From DASXRA01 sp036506155 (GTDB lineage Bacteria > Actinomycetota > Actinomycetes > Mycobacteriales > Jatrophihabitantaceae): DNA of 30,157 nt. This document shows positions 1 through 8,294 of this stretch, piece by piece. The DNA lies in the NCBI GenBank assembly GCA_036506155.1, contig DASXSF010000123.1:1-30157 (forward strand). The letters run 5' to 3'. Made by a program: the position numbers and the translations under genes. Each line of letters begins with the position of its first letter. Position 1 is the first letter of the stretch. Under the pieces are notes generated by a model that saw only the letters and a list, made by a program, of their open reading frames with translations, was not told where the DNA came from and did no database searches.

Positions 1-1127
1 CCGCTACCCGGTCGGCCTACCGCCGATCCTGGACCCCGAGGCCTGATCTCGACGCGCCCAAACGACGTCGGAGAACAGCGAAAGAAAGACCAACCCGAGG
101 AAACCTGGGACTTGACCTGCCCCGCTCCTTCAGGAATGACATAGCCCGCGAACGCGTCATCCAGCAGCGGCCAGTTGAACTGCTTGTAGCCGGTCTGCAG
201 GAAGATGTCGACCCACTCGTCGCCGCCGATCCTGCCGTCGGCCGGATGCAGGGTCAGCTGTGCCTCGGTCCGGTAGAACAGCGCCTCGACCGCCGGCGCC
301 GTCTTGCCGAGGTGATAGACGCTGTCGTACTGCGCCAGCCAGCCGAACCAGATCTTGAGGGTGCGATCGAAGCCGACGTCCTGGTTCAGGTTGGCCTGGT
401 AGTAGACGTTGCGCGGGTCGACGTTGCTGTCCAGGACCATGCGGCGGACGTGGGTCGGGAACAGGGTGCCGTAGACCTGGCCGAGATACGTACCCCACGA
501 GTAGCCGTAGTAGTTGAGCTGCGCGACGCCGAGGGCGGCTCGGCTGCTGTCCATGTCCTTCGCGGCGTCGATCGTGGTCATGTGCGAAAGGATCGGGCCG
601 TTGTTCGCGGCACACGCCTGCGCGTAGCCCTTCGCCAGGGCAAGCCACGTCCGCACGGTCGATTGCAGCAGCGGGATGTAGGTCGGCCGGTTGAAGTCGA
701 AGTAGTTCGGATCGCAGGACAGCGCCGGCTGCGACTCGCCGACGCCGCGCGGGTCGAAGCCGATCCAGTCGTAGAAGCCACCGGCGCCGTTGGGCACCAG
801 TTGGCCGAAAGCGGACAGCGCGTTCGCTATTCCGGCCACTCCCGGCCCGCCCGCATTGATGAGCATGACGCCCTGGGCGTGCGAGTCAGGCACGGTGTGC
901 TTGATGCGGGACAGCGCAAGCTTGATCTTCGTACCCTCCGGATGCGCGTAGTCCAGCGGCACGGACAGCATCGCGCACTGAGCGCCGGCATCCACGAGGG
1001 CAGGGACGTCGCACGTGCCCCAGGCGATCGACGACACCTCGCTGGGCGTGGCCACGGCAACGGGTGCGACCCCGGATGCGACGACAACGCAGGAGGTGAG
1101 CACGCCCAGCAACGTCAATCTTCTCAT
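1..1127 (-). pseudogene. secreted TAP-like alpha/beta hydrolase, C-terminal part apparently lost
   Basis: The frame starts at ATG 1127. A short basic N-terminus and hydrophobic core ending AVA around residue 26 form a signal peptide. The body matches the alpha/beta hydrolases of the tripeptidyl-aminopeptidase type (SlpD/TAP): an oxyanion-side NAGGPG motif near residue 91, a strand reading GFDPRGVGES near 123, and the nucleophile elbow GYSWG with Ser210. Similarity stops near residue 330 (about position 137). After that the frame reads low-complexity Ser/Arg/Gly sequence with no stop before the window edge. In this family the TAP C-terminal domain follows and supplies the catalytic Asp and His, for a usual total of about 450-530 residues. 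I therefore infer truncation or a rearrangement, but a genuine gene end beyond the window cannot be excluded. It is divergent from the YihY gene. Confidence 0.6.
2..46 (+). CDS. possible 3' end of a plus-strand gene entering from the left
   Basis: The first plus-strand frame reads RYPVGLPPILDPEA and then TGA at 44-46, with G or C at nearly every third position, as in real genes of this genome. It may be the last 14 codons of a gene lying left of the window. The opposite strand is also open here as the tail of the hydrolase frame, and both cannot easily be genuine. Nothing can be said about function. Confidence 0.2.
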   Translation, partial: RYPVGLPPILDPEA

Positions 1128-1346
1128 CGCCACACCCCACCGACGAGCAAGCCGTTCTTAGCCGGGCACGATCCTGAAGCGGACGAATCACGCGGGCAAG
1201 CTCTTACAAATTTGGGTATGTCTCGCGTCGACGTCAGGCGGGATCGATGCTCCGCCGAAGTCATCCGCTCACGCACGAGTCGCGCGCGGCGTCTTGGTGC
1301 TACAACAGGGTTTCGTTGCTCGACTGGGTTGGCATCGGAGCGTGCG

Positions 1347-2195
1347 ATGGTGCAACAAGACGGTGCGGATAATGCGACATCTACGGAGCGGGCGGCCCCG
1401 ACGGCGGCGCCCCGTGGGAGACATGAATCGCTGACCGTGACGAAAGGGTTGGCACGGGCTCTCGTCCGTGATGTCAGCGCGGAGCTGAGGCGGCTCGACG
1501 TCGTGGACCAGGCCGTGCTGTTCGGCGCCGGGTTGCTGATCTCGTTGCTCCCGTTCCTGATTCTGTTGAGCGCGTTCGCGAGCAGGCGGGTAGACGACGA
1601 CATTGCCCTACGCCTGGGTCTGGACCACCGAGCAGCCGGAATCGTGAGCCACCTGTTCAATACGTCGTCGGCATCGGTGAATGCTGCCACCCTCACGAGC
1701 GTGATCTTCGTCGCCGCGGGCATGCTCGCCGTCGCCAGCTCGCTCCAGCAGATCTACGAGAAGGCGTTCCACCAGCAGCATCGGGGCATGCAGGACGTGC
1801 CTCGCCGGTTGGCCTGGGTCGTCGCCTTGTGTGGCGTGGTCGCGGTGGAGAGTGTGGTGGGAAGGCCGGTTCGCGACGCGGCCGCCGGTAGCGGGCTTGT
1901 GGAGCTGGTTACCTTCGCTATCTTTATGCCGTTCTTCTGGTGGACGACCCATTTCCTGTTACGGGGCCGCATTGGTTGGCGGCGACTCTTACCGTCCGCG
2001 ATCGCGACCGGAGTCGGATTCGTGGGACTCGGCGTGTTCTCGAAGTTCTATTTCTCCTCATCGATCATTTCTGACGACCGGACCTATGGAGCCATCGGCG
2101 CGGTCTTCAGCCTCATGACCTGGTTGATTGCAATTGGAGTAGTGATCATGCTCGGAGCTGTGGTCGGCGCGGTCTGGGAAGGTCGCAGAAGCTGA
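1347..2195 (+). CDS. YihY/BrkB-family inner membrane protein
   Basis: The product has 282 residues from ATG 1347. The frame stays open far upstream, but that part overlaps the opposite-strand hydrolase. About six membrane helices are visible, near residues 56-78, 114-133, 154-172, 184-204, 214-236 and 247-275. The C-terminal stretch DDRTYGAIGAVFSLMTWL, followed by a hydrophobic segment with LGAVVGA, is the hallmark of the YihY/virulence factor BrkB family (historically misnamed ribonuclease BN). The family is of uncertain biochemical function; transport or envelope roles have been suggested. An in-frame GTG near residue 31 is an alternative start that would remove the polar N-terminal tail. 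No operon partner is evident. Confidence 0.8.
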   Translation: MVQQDGADNATSTERAAPTAAPRGRHESLTVTKGLARALVRDVSAELRRLDVVDQAVLFGAGLLISLLPFLILLSAFASRRVDDDIALRLGLDHRAAGIVSHLFNTSSASVNAATLTSVIFVAAGMLAVASSLQQIYEKAFHQQHRGMQDVPRRLAWVVALCGVVAVESVVGRPVRDAAAGSGLVELVTFAIFMPFFWWTTHFLLRGRIGWRRLLPSAIATGVGFVGLGVFSKFYFSSSIISDDRTYGAIGAVFSLMTWLIAIGVVIMLGAVVGAVWEGRRS

Positions 2196-2262
2196 TTGCG
2201 GCCGCTCAAGCCGATGCGCGGTGGGCCGACGGCGGTCATCGCGGCGGCTAGATTGCGCTTCT

Positions 2263-2277
2263 CACCCTGGGCGGGTG
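2263..2277. terminator. GC hairpin downstream of the YihY gene
   Basis: CACCC (2263-2267), a TGGGC loop and GGGTG (2273-2277) can form a short GC stem. It is flanked by CTTC and GAAG, which could extend it imperfectly. There is no T-run, so this is only a candidate transcription end for the upstream gene. The rest of the 166-bp gap (2196-2361) holds nothing else I can identify. Confidence 0.2.
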
Positions 2278-2361
2278 GTGCGAAGTTCCGGGGATTGCGC
2301 CAATTTGGTGTGCCAGTCCGCAACTGGCGGTCCACGCGCAGGATCGAAGAACGGAGATGCA

Positions 2362-2745
2362 ATGAGTACGCGCGGTGAAGGGTGGGTGATGTTTGCCGCG
2401 ATCGCGTTGATCACAGCGGGCATCATGCGGGTCTTCGATGCGATCTGGGCTTTCCGGTATCACGGAGCGCTGCCAGAGAACCTCGAGGACGCGATCTTCG
2501 GGCACAGCCTCAAGACCTATGGCTGGATCTTTCTCGTCGTAGCAGCCGTGCTGATCGTTTGCGGATTCCTGCTCTTCAGTGGATCCCAGCTGGCCCGATG
2601 GGTCGGCGTCGCTGCCGGCGCCATCGCGGCGATCACCGCCGTCTGGTGGATGCCCTACTACCCGGTGTGGTCGCTTCTGTATATCGCCATCGGCGGGGCC
2701 GTGATTTACGCGCTTGCAGCCTATGGCGGTAGGGAAGTTGCGTAG
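2362..2745 (+). CDS. DUF7144-type four-helix membrane protein
   Basis: The product has 127 residues. The chosen ATG (2362) follows an ACGGAG ribosome-binding site; the longer in-frame start at 2221 has none. Four hydrophobic helices are visible at about residues 8-32, 52-73, 78-97 and 101-121, joined by short loops. The opening GWVMFAAIALITAGIMRVFDAIWA and the central YGW segment are typical of a small actinobacterial integral membrane family (DUF7144) with no known function. It stands alone between a plus-strand membrane protein gene and a convergent VOC gene. Confidence 0.75.
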   Translation: MSTRGEGWVMFAAIALITAGIMRVFDAIWAFRYHGALPENLEDAIFGHSLKTYGWIFLVVAAVLIVCGFLLFSGSQLARWVGVAAGAIAAITAVWWMPYYPVWSLLYIAIGGAVIYALAAYGGREVA

Positions 2746-2771
2746 GTCATCGCGGCAGATGTAGGCATGGT

Positions 2772-3215
2772 CTAGTTGATGTCGAACTCGTTTCCCTCCG
2801 GGTCCTTCATCGCCACCGCGTAGTGGTCGAGCCCTTCTGTCGTCGAGGCAGCGATGATGGTGGCCCCGACGCCATTCAGTCGTTTGGCCTCGGCGTCGAC
2901 GCGCTCTTTGCGGATCTCGATCGGGTCGCTCCGTCCGCCGCTCGCGTGGATGTCGAGGTGCAGGCGGTTCTTGACGATCTTGGTGTCCGGCACTACCTGG
3001 AACCAGATGCTCGGCCCGTGGCCGTGCGGATCGCTGATCCGGTCCGCGCCCTCGCCGAGCTCCTCCTCGGGTACTCCGAGGTCGCGGTAGTAGTCGTTCC
3101 AGGTGGAGAAGCCGGTCGGTGGTGGCGCAAGCTCATAGCCCAGGGCGTCCGCCCAGAAGCGGGCAAGCCGGTCCGGGTCGGCGCAGTCGATGACGAGCTG
3201 GAAGCGGACAGGCAT
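2772..3215 (-). CDS. VOC (glyoxalase/bleomycin-resistance fold) protein
   Basis: The product has 147 residues from ATG 3215, which is preceded by GAGAGG; the in-frame codon at 3230 lacks a ribosome-binding site. The protein opens with the typical VOC half FQLVIDCADPDRLARFWADA and ends AMKDPEGNEFDIN, the metal-ligand-bearing strand of the second half. HLDIHA lies in the middle. This resembles the glyoxalase-like single-chain VOC proteins common in actinomycetes, whose substrates are mostly unknown. It lies 99 bp downstream of allantoicase on the same strand, but the gap gives no reason to place it in the purine pathway. The 27-bp gap to the convergent DUF7144-type gene is very short. Confidence 0.85.
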   Translation of the reverse strand: MPVRFQLVIDCADPDRLARFWADALGYELAPPPTGFSTWNDYYRDLGVPEEELGEGADRISDPHGHGPSIWFQVVPDTKIVKNRLHLDIHASGGRSDPIEIRKERVDAEAKRLNGVGATIIAASTTEGLDHYAVAMKDPEGNEFDIN

Positions 3216-3314
3216 CAGGTTTCCTCTCACGCCGAGCAGAGGGCTTGGGCTCGGCCGTCCTTCCAGACAGTGTGTAGCACCGTACCGACAACGCCCCGGT
3301 CCTAGTCCGAACGC

Positions 3315-4310
3315 TTACTGCGCGGCGGCCGACCAGCGCAGGCCTACGTTGCGGCGCCCGGCATCGGTCAGTTCGCCGAACAGCCGCAGCCGCGCCATGC
3401 CACCGTCTGGGTAGATGTCGAGGCGCACCTCGGTGGCCGGCGGTGCGTCGGCCAGCAGGTACCGGTGCCGCGTATCCGGCTGCAGTCGCGTGCGCGGCAG
3501 CAACTGTGACCACTCGCCGGACGTGCGGCTGCGCAGCGTGGCCCAGCTCGGCGCGTTGTGCAGGAAGTAGGACGTGTCGAGCTCCGCGAGCCGCACCCGT
3601 CCTTCGCCGACGAGCTGCACGCTGACCCAGTCGTTGCCGGTGTCGCGGCGCCGTGCCGTCTCCCAGCCGTCACCGGTCGTGCGAGCCAGGCCGGGCGAGA
3701 TCAGGTTGTTGGGGGAGCCGTAGAACATGTCCGAGCAGCCGATGACCCGCCCGCCGTTCTCCAGTGCCGCGAGATCGACGGTGCCGATCTCGAACCGGGC
3801 GGGATCGGGGACGACCTCGCCGTGAACGCGAAGTCGCGCCACGCCTCCGTCCGGGTAGATCGACAGGCGTACGTGCGTCCACCGACGGCGAGACGTCACC
3901 GGCAAGGCGTTCTCGGTGTCTCCCTTGATCGCCGTGCGGCCGATGATCGGATGCCACGTGGCATCGAGCAGCTCGTCGACGGACGGGTAGCCGTCGAGGC
4001 GCGCCGCCTCGACCGATGCCTCAGGTGGGAAGTTGCCTTTGAACCAAGCCGTGTCGACGACGATGCCGTGGACGACGCCGGATGCACCGAGCCGCACGAT
4101 CGCCGCGTCGTTCCCGGGCGCGCGGCGGCGACGGGTCTCCCAGCCGTCGTAGATCTTGCCGCGGTGCCCGAACGACCCGGGATCGAAGGTCGCGGGCGCC
4201 GGCAGGATGAGGTTCTGCCGTTCGCTGAACGACTCGTCGTTGGCCCAGACAACGCTGCCACCGAGCGTGCGCACCGCAAGATCGGGCAGGGTGCGGAAGT
4301 CGGTGTCCAT
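3315..4310 (-). CDS. alc: allantoicase
   Basis: The 331-residue protein hydrolyses allantoate to ureidoglycolate and urea, the last visible step of the pathway in this locus. It shows the internal duplication of the family. Repeat one has GGSVVWANDESFSERQNLI and later YDGWETRRRR with NDAAIVRL. Repeat two has GGRVIGCSDMFYGSPNNLI and GDGWETARRR with NDWVSVQL. Each repeat ends in a IYPDGG-(V/M)-ARLR strand. Length matches bacterial allantoicases. The ATG at 4310 shares one base with the TGA of allantoinase (TGATG), so the two are almost certainly translated together. The frame continues open upstream, but that part lies inside allantoinase in another frame and is not a fusion. Confidence 0.95.
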   Translation of the reverse strand: MDTDFRTLPDLAVRTLGGSVVWANDESFSERQNLILPAPATFDPGSFGHRGKIYDGWETRRRRAPGNDAAIVRLGASGVVHGIVVDTAWFKGNFPPEASVEAARLDGYPSVDELLDATWHPIIGRTAIKGDTENALPVTSRRRWTHVRLSIYPDGGVARLRVHGEVVPDPARFEIGTVDLAALENGGRVIGCSDMFYGSPNNLISPGLARTTGDGWETARRRDTGNDWVSVQLVGEGRVRLAELDTSYFLHNAPSWATLRSRTSGEWSQLLPRTRLQPDTRHRYLLADAPPATEVRLDIYPDGGMARLRLFGELTDAGRRNVGLRWSAAAQ

Positions 4311-5644
4311 CAGCTCTCTCCGCGGACGAGCAGTCGGCCGTGCGGGTGGTCGTCGACGGGTCGCCCGCGCAGCCAGGTGCGCCTGACGACGCCCGTCAAC
4401 TCGCGCCCTGCGTACGGCGTGACGGGGTGCCGGTGGTGCAGCCTTGCGGGATCGACGGTGAACGTCTCGTCCGGAGCGAACGCCACCAGGTCCGCGTCGG
4501 CGCCCGCCGCGATGCGGCCCTTGCGGCGCAGCCCGGCCAGCTCGGCCGGCTGCTCCGCCATGCACCGGACGATAGGCGGCAGGCCGACGCCACGTGTTCG
4601 GGCCTGCGTCCAGACGATCGGCAACCCCAGCTGCAACGACGCAATGCCGCCCCAGGCGGCACCGAAGTCGCCGTCGCCGAGCCGCTTGAGCGCCGGCGGT
4701 GCCGGTGAGTGGTCGCTTACGATCACCTCGATCACGCCGTCGGCGAGGCCCTGCCAGAGCGCGTCGCGATTGCCGGCGTCGCGGATGGGCGGGCAGCACT
4801 TGAACTGCGTCGCGCCGTCGCCGATCTCCTCTGCGGTGAGCGTCAGGTAGTGCGGGCACGTCTCCGCGGAGACGCGCACACCGTCGGCCCGCGCCGCGGC
4901 CAGCGCCGGCAGCGCTGCTGCGCTCGCGAGGTGCAATACGTGGGCCCGCACCCCGGTGGCACGTGCACCGCCGATCACCCGCTCGACGGCGCGGACCTCG
5001 GCCACCGACGGCCGCGACGCAAGGAAGTCGCGGTACGCCCGGCCGTGCGCTTCGCCTATCGATGCGGGGTCCTCCGCGTGCACGAGGAGCAGGCCGTCGA
5101 AGTCGGAGATCTCCTTCATCGCGTCGTGAAGCTGCGCCTCGGTCAGCGGCGCGAACTCGTCGACGCCCGGGTGGACGAGGAACGCCTTGAACCCGAACAC
5201 GCCGTCGTCATGCAGATCCCGCAGATGACCGATGCTGCTCGGCACCGCGCCGCCCCAGAAGCCGACGTCGACGTGGCACTGCCCCTCGGCCGCCGCTCGC
5301 TTCACGGAAAGCGAAGGCACGTCGACGGTGGGCGGCACGCTGTTCAGCGGCATGTCGATCAGCGTCGTCACGCCACCAGCCGCTGCCGCCCGCGTTGCGG
5401 ACGCGAAGCCCTCCCACTCGGTGCGGCCCGGCTCGTTGACGTGGACGTGTGTGTCGACGAGGCCGGGCAGCAGCACCTCGTCAGCAGCGAGCTCGACGAC
5501 GTCCCGCGCCTCTGGCGGCCGGCGTTCGGACAGCCCGGCGATGACGCCGTCGCGAACCTCGACGACGCACGGCCGGACCGCACCGTCGACCACGGCTCGC
5601 CGGGCGCTGAGGATCACGACGGCGCCCGCCGGTACGCGCGCCAC
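4310..5644 (-). CDS. allB: allantoinase
   Basis: The 444-residue cyclic amidohydrolase opens the hydantoin ring of allantoin to give allantoate. The binuclear metal site is complete: HVH at residues 66 and 68 (in DTHVHVNEPGRTEWEGF), the lysine that is carboxylated in this family at 153 (GFKAF), His189 (VHAED), His238 (HLASA) and Asp311 (SDHSP). CPHYL near 263-267 is also typical. The N-terminal codons overlap the preceding small gene by 31 bp (5614-5644). An internal start would weaken the fit to the N-terminal beta-sandwich of the family, so the overlap is probably real. It is followed directly by allantoicase. Confidence 0.95.
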   Translation of the reverse strand: MARVPAGAVVILSARRAVVDGAVRPCVVEVRDGVIAGLSERRPPEARDVVELAADEVLLPGLVDTHVHVNEPGRTEWEGFASATRAAAAGGVTTLIDMPLNSVPPTVDVPSLSVKRAAAEGQCHVDVGFWGGAVPSSIGHLRDLHDDGVFGFKAFLVHPGVDEFAPLTEAQLHDAMKEISDFDGLLLVHAEDPASIGEAHGRAYRDFLASRPSVAEVRAVERVIGGARATGVRAHVLHLASAAALPALAAARADGVRVSAETCPHYLTLTAEEIGDGATQFKCCPPIRDAGNRDALWQGLADGVIEVIVSDHSPAPPALKRLGDGDFGAAWGGIASLQLGLPIVWTQARTRGVGLPPIVRCMAEQPAELAGLRRKGRIAAGADADLVAFAPDETFTVDPARLHHRHPVTPYAGRELTGVVRRTWLRGRPVDDHPHGRLLVRGES

Positions 5645-5991
5645 GACCCGAGCGCGCTGATGTCCGTCGTCGCCAGCGACGGGCGCGGCCGGCGCAGCAC
5701 CATGGCGAGTGCGCCACTGCCGTCGGCCAGCTCGATGACGCCGAGCTCCAACCCGTCCGGCTCGCCAGGTAGCAGCACGTCACGCAGCTGCTCGTAGCTG
5801 ATCTCGTACAGCTCGCCCTCGACGGACGCGCCGCCGGCTCCGACGTCCTCGAGCGCCGGGTAGCGGTCGTCCACCGAGTGGAACCGGTAGCGGGCTGCGG
5901 TCCGCACGGCCCCCACGAGGGTCGCCGCACCCACCAGGTGGTGATCGGCGCCGCCGGACATCGCGGTGCCGTTCAGGAACATGCGCGGCAT
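5614..5991 (-). CDS. stand-alone allophanate-hydrolase C-terminal-like protein
   Basis: The product has 125 residues. It opens MFLNGTAMSGGADHHLVGAATLVG and contains YPALEDVG, SVEGELYEIS and LRDVLLPGEP. This is the gamma-glutamylcyclotransferase/AIG2-like fold that forms the C-terminal domain of allophanate hydrolase (AtzF, DUR1-type), and that also occurs as separate small proteins annotated allophanate hydrolase-related. In AtzF this domain acts after the amidase domain on N-carboxycarbamate. No amidase domain is fused to it or nearby. It begins 2 bp after the molybdopterin subunit ends and overlaps allB by 31 bp, so it is embedded in the purine operon. A role on a ureido or carbamate intermediate is plausible but only inferred. 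Confidence 0.75.
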   Translation of the reverse strand: MPRMFLNGTAMSGGADHHLVGAATLVGAVRTAARYRFHSVDDRYPALEDVGAGGASVEGELYEISYEQLRDVLLPGEPDGLELGVIELADGSGALAMVLRRPRPSLATTDISALGSWRAYRRAPS

Positions 5992-5993
5992 CG

Positions 5994-8294
5994 TCAGCCC
6001 GTTCCGGTGATGTGTTCCGGACGGATGGGGACGCGGCGCAGCGCGCGGCCGGTGGCCTGCCGGATCGCCGCCGCAACGGCCGGACCGGAGGAGATCGTCG
6101 AGGGCTCCCCGACTCCGCGGACACCGTACGGCGCGTGGGGGTCGGCGTACTCCAGGATCGCGATCTTCATCCGCGGCATGTCGAGGATGGTGGGGATCAG
6201 GTAGTCGGTGAACGACGGGTTCCGGATCTTGCCGTCCTCGACGACGATCTCCTCCATCAGCGCCAGGCCCATGCCCTGCGCGGTGCCGCCCTGGATCTGG
6301 CCGATCACCGCGGCCGGGTTGATCGCCTTGCCGACGTCCTGCGCCGTGTCCAGCGCGACGACCTTCACCAAGCCGAGCTCGGTGTCAACGTCGACGACCG
6401 CGCGGTGTGCGGAGAACGCGTACTGGACGTGCGCATTGCCCTGCCCGGTGGCCGGGTCGAGGCGCCGGGTCGGCCGGTGCCGCCATTCGACCGTCTCCTC
6501 CACGACATCGGTGCCGAGCAACTCGGCGAGCGCGATCACCACTTCGCCGGTGGCGGCTACGACCTTGCCGCCGTCCAAGCGCAGCTCGGTCAGCGGCAGC
6601 CCGGTGGTCGCGGCCGCCCGGTCGAGGACCTTGCGGCGCACCGCCTCGCAGGCAGCCTTGACCGCGCCGCCGGTGACGTACGTCTGCCGGGAGGCCGAGG
6701 TCGAGCCGCCGGAGCCGACCTGGGTGTCCTTGGCGTGCACGACGACTTTGTCGACGCCGAGTTCGGTGCGGCAGATCTGCTGTTCGACTGTGACCAGGCC
6801 CTGACCCACCTCGGCCGCCGCGGTGTGCACCGTCACCACCGGCTCGCCGCCGGTGACCTCCATGCGCACGCGGGCGGTGGAGTAGTCGTCGAACCCCTCG
6901 GAGAATCCCACGTTCTTGTAGGTGACGGCGTAGCCGACGCCGCGCACGACACCTTCCCCGTGCGTGGTATTCGCGACCCCGCCGGGCAGGTCGCGGAGGT
7001 CGCGGCGTTTGTCCGGGGGCGGCGGCATGGGCAGGTCGCGCACCCGTGCCAGCAGCTCGGCAACCGGCGCCGCCGAGTCGATCGCCTGTCCGGTGATGTT
7101 CTCGTCACCTTCCCGCAAACCGTTCAGCTGCCGGACTTCGACGCGGTCCTTGCCGACCCGGTCGGCCAGTTCGTCCATTAACGCCTCGTGGGCGAACGCC
7201 GCCTGGACACAGCCGAAGCCGCGCATCGCGCCGCACGGCGGGTTGTTGGTGTAAACGCCGTAGCAGTCGACCTCGACGCTCGGGAAGCGATACGGGCCCA
7301 GGCCCATCGAGCCGGCGTTCCCGACGACCGCGGCTGTCGACGACGCGTAGGCGCCGCCGTCCAAGACGATCTCGGCCTTGCCGTAGCGCAGTCGGCCCTC
7401 CTCGTCGGCGCCGTACTCGTAGTGCATCGCGGCCGGGTGGCGGTGCACGTGGCCGAAGAACGACTCCTCGCGGTTGTAGACCATCTTCACGGGCTTGCCG
7501 GTGTGCATGGCGAGCAGACATGCGTGGACGTGCATCGAGAGGTCCTCGCGGCCACCGAACGCGCCGCCCACGCCGGCGAGGGTGAGCCGTACCTTCTCCG
7601 GCGGCAGGCCCAGCGCCTGGCAGACCTGCCGCTGGTCGACGTGCAGCCATTGCGTCGCGACGTACAGGTCGACACCGCCGTCCTCGGCCGGCACGGCGAG
7701 GCCGGACTCCGGACCGAGGAATGCCTGATCCTGCATGCCCACCTCGAAGTCGAGCGAGACGACGACGGGTGCCCCCGGCAGCGGCTCGCCCTTGCGGATC
7801 GTGAGGTGCCGCACGAGGTTCCCGTCGTCGTGCACCTTCGGCGCGGACGGGTCGAGGGCGGCGCGGCCGTCGGTCACCGCGGGCCGCGCCTCGTAGTCGA
7901 CAACAATCTTCTTCGCTGCCTGCCGAGCCACCTCGGGATGGTCGGCCGCGACGATGGCGACCGGCTCCCCCTGGTAGCGGACGACGCCCTCGGCGAGCGC
8001 CGGCTGGTCGTCGTACTCGAGCCCGACGCGATTGCGACCCGGCACGTCGTCGGCGGTAAGAACGGCGTACACACCGGCCATGGCCAGCGCCGGTCCGACG
8101 TCGATCGAGCGGATCCGTGCGTGCGGATGCGGGCTGCGCAGCGTGACACCCCAGATCATGTCGTCCAGCCACAAGTCGCTTGCGTAGGCGAACTCGCCCG
8201 TCACCTTCGGCACGCCGTCCGGACGGAGCGGGCTGTCGCCGATGCGCCCCGTCCTCGCCGTCGTGTCAGCGGGTGCGGTGCTGGTGGCCCTCAC
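5994..8294 (-). CDS. xanthine dehydrogenase, molybdopterin-binding subunit
   Basis: The product has 766 residues from GTG 8294, which overlaps the deaminase stop as GTGA and sits behind AAAGGTGG. The in-frame GTG at 8315 has no ribosome-binding site. The large subunit binds molybdenum cofactor and hydroxylates hypoxanthine/xanthine to urate. The N-terminal a/b-hammerhead domain (about residues 20-130) is followed by cofactor motifs GVGGAFGGRED, GAMRGFG, QGMGLALMEE and, near the C-terminus, RGVGEPS, whose glutamate is the catalytic base of the family. The order FAD subunit, 2Fe-2S subunit, deaminase, Mo subunit shows a three-polypeptide enzyme. No maturation factor (XdhC-like) gene is adjacent. 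Substrate assignment to purines rests on the neighbours, since CO and aldehyde dehydrogenases share the fold. Confidence 0.93.
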   Translation of the reverse strand: MRATSTAPADTTARTGRIGDSPLRPDGVPKVTGEFAYASDLWLDDMIWGVTLRSPHPHARIRSIDVGPALAMAGVYAVLTADDVPGRNRVGLEYDDQPALAEGVVRYQGEPVAIVAADHPEVARQAAKKIVVDYEARPAVTDGRAALDPSAPKVHDDGNLVRHLTIRKGEPLPGAPVVVSLDFEVGMQDQAFLGPESGLAVPAEDGGVDLYVATQWLHVDQRQVCQALGLPPEKVRLTLAGVGGAFGGREDLSMHVHACLLAMHTGKPVKMVYNREESFFGHVHRHPAAMHYEYGADEEGRLRYGKAEIVLDGGAYASSTAAVVGNAGSMGLGPYRFPSVEVDCYGVYTNNPPCGAMRGFGCVQAAFAHEALMDELADRVGKDRVEVRQLNGLREGDENITGQAIDSAAPVAELLARVRDLPMPPPPDKRRDLRDLPGGVANTTHGEGVVRGVGYAVTYKNVGFSEGFDDYSTARVRMEVTGGEPVVTVHTAAAEVGQGLVTVEQQICRTELGVDKVVVHAKDTQVGSGGSTSASRQTYVTGGAVKAACEAVRRKVLDRAAATTGLPLTELRLDGGKVVAATGEVVIALAELLGTDVVEETVEWRHRPTRRLDPATGQGNAHVQYAFSAHRAVVDVDTELGLVKVVALDTAQDVGKAINPAAVIGQIQGGTAQGMGLALMEEIVVEDGKIRNPSFTDYLIPTILDMPRMKIAILEYADPHAPYGVRGVGEPSTISSGPAVAAAIRQATGRALRRVPIRPEHITGTG

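Noticed and set aside
246..1346. Long plus-strand open frame upstream of the YihY gene
   Set aside because: It is the shadow of the hydrolase on the other strand; coding bias and family similarity begin only at about 1347.
4311..4859. Apparent N-terminal extension of allantoicase making a 514-residue protein
   Set aside because: The extension is Arg/Ala-rich antisense-like sequence in another frame of allantoinase; the allantoicase domain starts at ATG 4310.
3558..5797. Two long plus-strand open frames (430 and 362 residues) across the allantoin genes
   Set aside because: They lie opposite genes with complete catalytic motifs and have no recognisable domain; long antisense frames are expected at this G+C content.
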